Part shown: piece by piece, positions 1 to 4,611 of the stretch
Layout of the letters: the number at the start of each line of letters is the position of its first letter
Position numbering within the stretch: position 1 is the first letter of the stretch
Assembly (NCBI GenBank): GCA_035252155.1
Contig: DATFDL010000243.1
Location: 1-5,257, forward strand
Length of the DNA: 5,257 nt
DNA from: JAICLL01 sp035252155
GTDB lineage: Bacteria > Planctomycetota > Planctomycetia > Pirellulales > JAICIG01
Direction: 5' to 3'
Notes under the pieces: model-generated
What the model saw: only the letters and a program-made list of their open reading frames with translations
Databases searched by the model: none
Told to the model about the DNA's origin: nothing
Translations under genes and position numbers: made by a program

Positions 1-527
<527 letters not shown>

Positions 528-552
528 CATTTATCCAACGCTCTTCGCAGCA

Positions 553-580
553 GTTTGAAGTGGGAAGTTTGAAGTTTTCA
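553..580 (+). repeat. degenerate heptamer repeat block (GTTTGAA-like)
   Basis: Four consecutive 7-base units lie in register: GTTTGAA, GTGGGAA, GTTTGAA, GTTTTCA. Units 1 and 3 are identical and the others differ at two to three positions. The block stands nine bases before the better-conserved TGAACAC array and shares its 7-base period. Function unknown. Confidence 0.6.
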
Positions 581-589
581 GGAGCCATC

Positions 590-624
590 TGAACACTGAA
601 CACTGAACACTGAACACTGAAAAC
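590..624 (+). repeat. (TGAACAC)4 tandem heptamer plus one degenerate copy
   Basis: Four exact tandem copies of TGAACAC run from 590 to 617, followed by TGAAAAC at 618-624. The reverse complement reads GTGTTCA, close to the GGGTTCA heptamer found at 4617-4665. The array sits in the 23S-5S spacer. It could expand or contract by slippage without harming the mature rRNAs. Function unknown. Confidence 0.9.
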
Positions 625-652
625 TCGATCGAGCGTGGTGCTTGTGCCGTAG

Positions 653-671
653 GATGGGCTTCCAGCCCGTC
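653..671 (+). repeat. hairpin repeat copy 1 (GATGGGCT-TCC-AGCCCGTC)
   Basis: An 8-bp stem pairs GATGGGCT (653-660) with AGCCCGTC (664-671) around the loop TCC, with one T-G wobble. A near copy follows 11 bases later. The wider shared block begins AGGATGGGCTTCC. From general familiarity this resembles a dispersed intergenic motif of planctomycete genomes, but I cannot verify that here. Confidence 0.7.
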
Positions 672-681
672 TTCAAAGGAG

Positions 682-701
682 GATGGGCTTCCTAGCCCGT
701 C
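682..701 (+). repeat. hairpin repeat copy 2 (loop TCCT)
   Basis: This is a second copy of the preceding hairpin: GATGGGCT (682-689) pairs with AGCCCGTC (694-701). The stem bases are identical to copy 1, while the loop has one extra base (TCCT). Conservation of the stem with change only in the loop suggests that the structure, or the repeat unit itself, is what is maintained. Confidence 0.7.
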
Positions 702-738
702 CCTCGAAAAAAGCTGCCACTTGTGAACCACAACCATT

Positions 739-774
739 GGCCGGTCCGGGCTTAACCGCCCGGCCGGCCCTTTT
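739..774 (+). terminator. GC-rich terminator-like stem just before 5S (possibly a processing stem)
   Basis: GGCCGG (739-744) pairs with CCGGCC (764-769), and CCGGG (746-750) pairs with CCCGG (759-763). One T bulges at 745 and the loop is 8 bases. TTTT follows at 771-774 and runs directly into the 5S helix I. By shape it is an intrinsic terminator, or a partial attenuator, lying between 23S and 5S. It may equally be a processing stem, or be melted by rRNA antitermination. The stem is seen in the sequence; the role is inferred. Confidence 0.45.
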
Positions 775-881
775 CCGGTGACCATACCTGAAAGGCCACA
801 CCCGTTTCCATTCCGAACACGGTAGTTAAGCTTTCAGGGCCGATGGTAGTACCCAAAGTGCGAGAGTAGGTGTTGCCGGAT
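773..881 (+). rRNA. 5S ribosomal RNA (short planctomycete type)
   Basis: This is 5S rRNA of the large subunit, downstream of and co-oriented with the 23S gene. Helix I pairs TCCGGTGAC (774-782) with GTTGCCGGA (872-880). Helix II is a perfect 8 bp, CCTGAAAG (787-794) with CTTTCAGG (831-838). Helix III pairs CCGT (802-805) with ACGG (819-822), and the conserved CCGAAC loop is at 813-818. GATGGTAGT and GCGAGAGTAGG mark the 3' half. Total length is about 107-110 nt against 120 in E. coli. The shortening falls largely in helix IV, which is only about 4 bp (849-852 with 858-861). Planctomycetes are known for short 5S rRNAs of this kind. The ends are approximate by about 3 bases. Confidence 0.95.
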
Positions 882-891
882 TTTGTTCATG

Positions 892-931
892 CCCCGCGGG
901 CGTCTTTCCTAGACGCCCGCGGGGTTTTTTT
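892..931 (+). terminator. Rho-independent terminator of the rRNA unit
   Basis: A perfect 14-bp stem pairs CCCCGCGGGCGTCT (892-905) with AGACGCCCGCGGGG (911-924). The loop is TTCCT and seven T residues follow (925-931). It begins about 11 bases after the 5S end, as expected for the end of the 23S-5S transcript. Confidence 0.97.
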
Positions 932-1128
932 GCGCATTGTGAGAAGGCTAGCAATACTTCAAGCGGGCGTGAAATGCTCCAGGGGGGACAGCCGGCCTCG
1001 GCTTCTCGCGGTCGCCTTCGGCGACCACCGCACAGCCGAGGGCGGCTGTGCCACACCGGCGAGGCGTCGCATTCGGCGACGGCCACAATCAGCAAGCGCA
1101 CAGTCAACGGAATGAATTCCGTTCTACG
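932..1128. repeat. gene-free convergent spacer with hairpin cluster
   Basis: This stretch lies between the rRNA terminator and the tail of the minus-strand lipoprotein gene. I see no credible gene in 932-989. From 990 onward it is dense in hairpins: AGCCG/CGGCT (990-1003); GTCGCC/GGCGAC (1011-1025); a 9-bp stem GCACAGCCG/CGGCTGTGC with loop AGGG (1030-1051); and CGTCGC/GCGACG (1065-1081). The 15-mers at 1011-1025 and 1066-1080 differ at one base and bracket the central stem. Open frames cross the region on both strands, but they have low-complexity Arg-rich translations and look spurious. It resembles a dispersed palindromic repeat element (REP- or MITE-like); identity unknown. Confidence 0.6.
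1106..1123 (-). terminator. palindrome just after the lipoprotein stop, possible terminator
   Basis: AACGGAAT (1106-1113) and ATTCCGTT (1116-1123) form a perfect palindrome with a 2-base centre, or a 7-bp hairpin with a 4-base loop. It lies about 5 bases beyond the TAA stop of the minus-strand gene. There is no T-run after it on the minus strand, so it is at best a weak or Rho-assisted end or an mRNA-stabilising stem. It may be part of the neighbouring repeat cluster. Confidence 0.4.
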
Positions 1129-2475
1129 TTAGCGCGGGTAAAAGTTGTCCATGCCGGTCCCGCGCGGTGGCTCGGGCATGCCTGGCGGAGGCGAGAGACT
1201 CGACTGCGCGCCCGACGGGCGCGCTAAGAACGGAAAACGGCGGAGCATGGGCGAATTCGGCGCGGCCCCGGCAGACGCATCGGATTGCGTGTTGCCGGCC
1301 GCCGATTGCCCGCCCCAACGCGAGAAAAACCCTCGCCGCGGCTTCGAGACCGGCACGTCGCTCACCACCCGCTCGCCGGAAACGGTCTCGCCGCCCAACA
1401 CGCCCGGCGGTGGTGGCGGGAATGTGGTTGGGTCGGTCGCGGCGGGCGGAGCAAAGCGTGAACGCACCGTGGGCGGGCCGGCCATGTTCGGCATCGCCGC
1501 AGGCGTGCTGTACTGCGATATTTGTCTGCGGTATTGGGGCGGAAGCTGCCAGCGCCGCGGCGGTGCGTTCTGCGACGGCAGCATCGGCGGTTGGGCGGAA
1601 GGCATCGTGGCGGGGTCAGGAATCGGTAGGAGCGATCGGCTGTTTCCGCCGGCGGGTCCCGCCGTCTGTGGTCCGAGGTTGCCCGGCGCGGCAGCCGGCA
1701 GCACCGGGCCGGCCGGCGCCAGCGACGGTCCGTCGCTCTCGTGCAAATCCACCTGATGGTAACCCGAGCCGTCGGTTTGGCCGGGGGTTGTGACCGCCAT
1801 CGCGGTTTCTTCGCTATCGATCGGATGGTTATAAGAGACAAGCTGTCCCCCTTGGCGAACGCGTTCGACCAGCGAGTCGAGCTCGGGCACGTGCGTCCAC
1901 TGCTTGACGATCGGATAGCCGTCGATCTTGGCGGCCAAATTGACACCGGCCGCGGGACGCGGCGGACTGATGAAGAAGCCGCCTTGCGAGAGCCCGCCGA
2001 CCGCCCGATCGAGCTCGCTGCGCGGCAGGTCCATCGCCCACGCCTCATAAACGGTGTCGCTAGTGGGCATGCCCGGCACCAGGTCGCGGGCGGCGTCGGA
2101 AAAACCACCCACCCACTGCTGCCAGACTGACTTGCGGGCTTGGCCCGCACGGCGGGGCGCCCGGGTTTCGATCACCACCTCGGCCAGCGCGTAGCCTTCC
2201 TTGCCTTCGGGATGCGGATATTGAATCGACAGCCGCGCCACCGACCGATCGGCGTACGGGCTGCTGGGAATAAGCTGCTGCCGAATCCGTCGGCCCGCGA
2301 TGCGCGACACGATCAGCGGTTCGCTTAGACGCCCTGTGTCGACGCGGTAGTCGATGTTGACGTTCTGATACATGCCGGCGGCCGAGTCGATGCGCACTGT
2401 GCGCGGCTGTAGGTTCGTGCAGCCGGCTGTCGCCAGCGCCGCCGCCAACCCCAATCGCACGACGAGCCGACTCAC
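1129..2475 (-). CDS. predicted lipoprotein with proline-rich C-terminal half, function unknown
   Basis: This encodes 448 residues that I cannot assign to a named family. The chosen GTG start is at 2475-2473. Its first bases overlap the cupin stop (GTGA), and GAGGA lies 6 bases upstream as a ribosome binding site. Residues 1-18 form a lipoprotein-type signal (positive SRLVVR, hydrophobic GLAAALATAG) with Cys19 as the predicted lipidated residue. The -3 residue is Thr rather than Leu, so the lipobox is imperfect. Residues of about 35-225 look folded (for example SRIAGRRIRQQLIPSSPYA and AKIDGYPIVKQWTHVPELDSL). Residues of about 226-448 are rich in Pro, Ala, Gly and Ser and are likely disordered, including a run of five prolines. 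Such a tail could span periplasm or bind surface polymers, which is inference. The same frame stays open upstream to 2772, but that extension overlaps the cupin and is Arg-rich, so it is not the start. Confidence 0.85.
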   Translation of the reverse strand: MSRLVVRLGLAAALATAGCTNLQPRTVRIDSAAGMYQNVNIDYRVDTGRLSEPLIVSRIAGRRIRQQLIPSSPYADRSVARLSIQYPHPEGKEGYALAEVVIETRAPRRAGQARKSVWQQWVGGFSDAARDLVPGMPTSDTVYEAWAMDLPRSELDRAVGGLSQGGFFISPPRPAAGVNLAAKIDGYPIVKQWTHVPELDSLVERVRQGGQLVSYNHPIDSEETAMAVTTPGQTDGSGYHQVDLHESDGPSLAPAGPVLPAAAPGNLGPQTAGPAGGNSRSLLPIPDPATMPSAQPPMLPSQNAPPRRWQLPPQYRRQISQYSTPAAMPNMAGPPTVRSRFAPPAATDPTTFPPPPPGVLGGETVSGERVVSDVPVSKPRRGFFSRWGGQSAAGNTQSDASAGAAPNSPMLRRFPFLARPSGAQSSLSPPPGMPEPPRGTGMDNFYPR

Positions 2476-2801
2476 CGGTAGTCCTCGCGTATCGGACAAA
2501 AAACATCCAACGCTCGGACCGGGCGGTCGCCGGCAATTACCTTGTGCCTGACTCCCCCCGGAATCCGCCACATGCCGCCTGGCCCAATCGTCCGCGACTC
2601 GCCGCCGATGATGAATAGGGCCTCGCCCTCCAGCATCAAGCCCATTTGCTCGTGCGGATGGCTGTGCTCTTCGACCACGGCGTGGGGAGCGAATTCGACC
2701 AGCGACAGCATCATCGAGCTGCCGCTCGTCGTATATATATCGACTCCCGGAAAAATCGTGTGGTGTGAGCAATCTTTCTTATCGACATAGAACCCGAACA
2801 T
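2472..2801 (-). CDS. small single-domain cupin, KdgF-like
   Basis: This is a 109-residue single-domain cupin_2-type protein, probably cytoplasmic with one bound metal. Cupin motif 1 is at residues 46-59 (HSHPHEQMGLMLEG) and motif 2 at 75-86 (PGGMWRIPGGVRH; numbering approximate). Likely metal ligands are His46, His48, Gln52 and His86. Gln replaces the Glu usual in the classic motif, as in KdgF-type cupins. The end DVFCPIREDYR also resembles the KdgF tail. KdgF converts unsaturated uronates from pectin or alginate breakdown to a linear keto form. That specific reaction is inference here, because no polysaccharide genes are visible. AAAGGG stands upstream of the ATG at 2801. It overlaps the downstream lipoprotein start by 4 bases, so the two are probably co-translated. 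It could instead be a generic sugar or small-molecule sensor. Confidence 0.9.
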   Translation of the reverse strand: MFGFYVDKKDCSHHTIFPGVDIYTTSGSSMMLSLVEFAPHAVVEEHSHPHEQMGLMLEGEALFIIGGESRTIGPGGMWRIPGGVRHKVIAGDRPVRALDVFCPIREDYR

Positions 2802-2999
2802 CTTGAAGCATCCCTTTGTTAAGAAGAACCGGCACGCCCAGAGTTTACGTTGCGCCGCCGCAACTTTTCAACCAAGTCAGCTCCAACCGGGCTGGACCCG
2901 GCGAGGCGTTTCTGCGACACTCCGCCCCCCGTTCGGCTCGGTCTTTGCCGCCGCACGGCGAACCGGCGGTTTTCGTCCCTTCACGCTCACGGGCACTTC
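2802..2999. other. divergent intergenic region between the two operons
   Basis: This 198-base stretch separates the minus-strand cupin from the plus-strand small exported protein. It holds the candidate cupin promoter at 2842-2871. I could not find a convincing plus-strand promoter. An imperfect GC-rich stem (CCGCCG with CGGCGG, about 2948-2970) is present. Frames are open across it on both strands, but without a plausible start or recognisable product. Confidence 0.6.
2842..2871 (-). promoter_or_regulatory. candidate promoter with internal operator-like palindrome for the cupin-lipoprotein operon
   Basis: Read on the minus strand, TTGAAA (2871-2866) is a 5/6 match to the -35 box. An 18-base spacer separates it from TAAACT (2847-2842), a 4/6 match to the -10 box. 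Transcription would start about 30-35 bases before the cupin ATG. Inside the spacer, GTTGCG (2849-2854) and CGCAAC (2859-2864) form a perfect inverted repeat with a 4-base centre, where a repressor could sit. The arrangement is suggestive, but chance matches are common. Confidence 0.35.
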
Positions 3000-3296
3000 A
3001 TGGCGCACCATGGTTTCCGTTGCTCGCGGCGGCATTGGTTGCTAGTGGCAATTCCGATCGCCATCGCCGCGCTTCAGGCGGCGCGGGCCATCGAGCCGTC
3101 CAAGCAACCAACGACCACGTCGGGGCTGACTGAGCCGGGCCGCCGCACGGTGCCGCTCGGCCCGCCGCGGTTGGTCGATCGTTTGCGGCGCTGGTTTTCC
3201 GGTCCGCGGCGATCGACAGACGGCGGTTCGGAAGTTCGACATTTCGATGCCTATGAATTCTGGGCCTTGGAACGCGATGAACGCCGGCGCCATTGA
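3000..3296 (+). CDS. small predicted exported or membrane-anchored protein, function unknown
   Basis: Starting at the ATG at 3000, this frame gives 98 residues that I do not recognise. Residues of about 1-13 are basic (MAHHGFRCSRRHW). Residues 14-28 are hydrophobic (LLVAIPIAIAALQAA), followed by an ARA-type cleavage site near residue 30. It is therefore probably secreted or held by one membrane segment. A Pro- and Arg-rich linker follows, then a charged tail with DAYEFWALERDERRRH. Codon use is GC-rich at third positions, like its neighbours. The frame stays open upstream to 2850, but that part lacks a good start. No strong ribosome binding site is visible. Its end overlaps the start of the LRR gene by 20 or 50 bases, depending on which LRR start is used. 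It may be a real small gene or a chance open frame. Confidence 0.5.
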   Translation: MAHHGFRCSRRHWLLVAIPIAIAALQAARAIEPSKQPTTTSGLTEPGRRTVPLGPPRLVDRLRRWFSGPRRSTDGGSEVRHFDAYEFWALERDERRRH

Positions 3297-4611
3297 TCGC
3301 CGCGGCCGATTCGCCCTGCACGGGCGAGCGCTGCGGGTCCGCGCGCTGGGGACGTGGCTCATCTTCGGGGCGGCGATCTTGCTGGTGTCATTATCGGGCC
3401 GCGGCGCCGCTCAAGTGCCCGAAACTCCGCCGCGCGCGACCGGCAAGATCAAGCCCCGCGGTCCGTGGCGGGCGATCTTTACCGCCCGGCGGCCCACGCC
3501 CGCGGCAGATGATCCCGGCAATCTGGCCTACATGCGTCTGGTGACGCTCGGCGCCCAGGTCCAAACCGAAAGCGATGAGAGCGGTTCGCCGTTCTATGTG
3601 GTCGAGTGGAACGGCGCCGACGCCGGGCTCGAACAACTTACCGCGCTGGCCGGGCTGCGTTGGCTCGACGCGTCGCGCACGCCAGTCACCGACTCCGGGC
3701 TGGTGCTGCTGGCCCCGCTCACCGGTTTGCGGATTCTGAAGCTCGAACAGACCAAGATTACCGATCGCGGTCTCGTGCAATTGCGCGGCCTGACGCAGTT
3801 GGAAGGGCTTGCCCTGCACGACAACCGCATCACCGCGGCCGGCATCGAGCATCTCCAGCCGCTACGGCAGCTCAAATACCTGAATCTGTCATGGACCAAG
3901 ACCGGCGACGAAGGACTGGCCCGCCTGACCGGCCTCGGGCAGCTCGAGCACCTTTATTTGTTCGATGCCAAAATCACCGACGCGGGGCTGGTCCACCTGG
4001 CCCGGCTGCCGCGGCTCAAGGCCCTCAAGCTTTCGTGGAATCCGATTCACGACGCCGCGCTCGTCCATCTGCGCTCGCTCGGTGAACTCGAAGGACTTTG
4101 GCTCGATTGGACGGCGGTCGGCAATGCCGGCCTGCACCACTTGCAGTCGCTCGCAAACCTTCGTGCCGTCTACCTGTCGGACAGTCAGGTGACCGACCAC
4201 GGCATGCCCGAACTGGCGGCATTGCCCAAGCTCGAGGCTCTTGACCTGGCCAACAACGACGTGAGCGACGCCGGGCTATGGCACTTGCGGAGCTGTCGGC
4301 AGCTTCAATCGCTTTCGCTCGACGGCACCAACGTCACCGCCGCGGGCCTGGTGCATCTCGAAAGCCTGTCGGGACTGCGCTCACTCAGTCTCAGCGGCGT
4401 CGACCTTACCGACGCCGCGCTGGTGCATCTGACGGCGCTGCACAACCTGGTCGATCTCAATCTTTCGGAAACGCGGATCACCGACCAAGGCATCGATCAG
4501 CTCAAGCGGTTGCGGCGGCTGGAGCATTTGCATGTCCGCGGCACGAAGCTCAGCAACGCCGCACTGGCCGAATTGCAAGCGGCGCGGCCTAACCTGGTGG
4601 TTACACGATGA
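3247..4611 (+). CDS. secreted leucine-rich-repeat protein, 13 x 24-residue repeats
   Basis: This encodes 454 residues. The N-terminus has a long basic stretch, then a hydrophobic core at about 35-50 (LGTWLIFGAAILLVSL) and a likely signal cleavage near AAQ-VPE (about 55-57). A linker follows to residue 127 and contains LVTLGAQVQTESDESG. Residues 128-439 are thirteen consecutive 24-residue leucine-rich repeats with no insertion or deletion. Each fits L-x-x-L-x-x-L-x-x-L-x-x-L-x-L-x-x-T-x-I-T-D-x-G with variation. Residues 440-454 are a partial fourteenth repeat that caps the end. Such solenoids bind proteins, so a periplasmic or surface scaffold is likely; the partner is unknown. Starts at 3247, 3253 or 3277 are all possible, and none has a strong ribosome binding site. 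The stop overlaps the next start (ATGA), indicating translational coupling to the PQQ-like gene. Confidence 0.93.
   Translation: MPMNSGPWNAMNAGAIDRRGRFALHGRALRVRALGTWLIFGAAILLVSLSGRGAAQVPETPPRATGKIKPRGPWRAIFTARRPTPAADDPGNLAYMRLVTLGAQVQTESDESGSPFYVVEWNGADAGLEQLTALAGLRWLDASRTPVTDSGLVLLAPLTGLRILKLEQTKITDRGLVQLRGLTQLEGLALHDNRITAAGIEHLQPLRQLKYLNLSWTKTGDEGLARLTGLGQLEHLYLFDAKITDAGLVHLARLPRLKALKLSWNPIHDAALVHLRSLGELEGLWLDWTAVGNAGLHHLQSLANLRAVYLSDSQVTDHGMPELAALPKLEALDLANNDVSDAGLWHLRSCRQLQSLSLDGTNVTAAGLVHLESLSGLRSLSLSGVDLTDAALVHLTALHNLVDLNLSETRITDQGIDQLKRLRRLEHLHVRGTKLSNAALAELQAARPNLVVTR
3628..4563 (+). repeat. coding 72-bp periodic array encoding thirteen LRRs
   Basis: Thirteen in-frame 72-base units encode the 24-residue leucine-rich repeats at residues 128-439. 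Unit length is constant although the bases diverge. The recurring protein marks are the ITDxG or VTDxG turn and L-V-H-L at the start of several units. It most likely arose by internal duplication followed by divergence. Confidence 0.9.
4596..4607 (+). promoter_or_regulatory. ribosome binding site supporting the PQQ-like gene start
   Basis: GGTGG (4596-4600), inside the last codons of the LRR gene, stands 7 bases before the ATG at 4608. It is purine-rich and properly spaced but not a perfect Shine-Dalgarno match. Together with the ATGA overlap it favours 4608 as the real start. Confidence 0.5.

Larger units (their letters stand above)
528..772 (+). other. 23S-5S internal transcribed spacer, repeat-rich
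   Basis: About 245 bases separate the 23S and 5S genes. I see no tRNA gene and no convincing protein gene. The spacer holds heptamer repeats (553-580 and 590-624), two near-identical hairpins (653-671 and 682-701) and a GC-rich stem (739-769) ending at the 5S. The spacer is presumably transcribed and removed during rRNA maturation, so these hairpins could serve as RNase processing signals. That is inference; the partner strand of the 23S end-processing stem lies upstream of the window and cannot be examined. Confidence 0.8.

Noticed and set aside
590..624. CRISPR-like or telomere-like repeat
   Set aside because: The units are 7 bases with no spacers, so this is not CRISPR. The array is internal to an rRNA unit, so a telomeric role has no support.
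531..785. Minus-strand open frame across the 23S-5S spacer
   Set aside because: Its translation is largely the heptamer repeat and hairpins (FSVFSVQCSVF), with no family signature, and it runs into the 5S.
826..1115. Open frames on both strands through the 5S end, terminator and hairpin cluster
   Set aside because: They cross the 5S and/or the terminator or follow the palindromic repeats, giving Arg-rich low-complexity protein.
1145..1793. Long plus-strand open frames antisense to the lipoprotein gene (about 203 and 208 codons)
   Set aside because: They are shadow frames from GC-rich codons of the real minus-strand gene, with low-complexity Gly/Ala/Arg translations and no recognisable motif.
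2476..2772. 99-codon upstream in-frame extension of the lipoprotein frame
   Set aside because: It lies wholly inside the cupin gene in another frame, has an Arg-rich composition and would bury the lipoprotein signal. The GTG at 2475 has a good ribosome binding site and a GTGA overlap.
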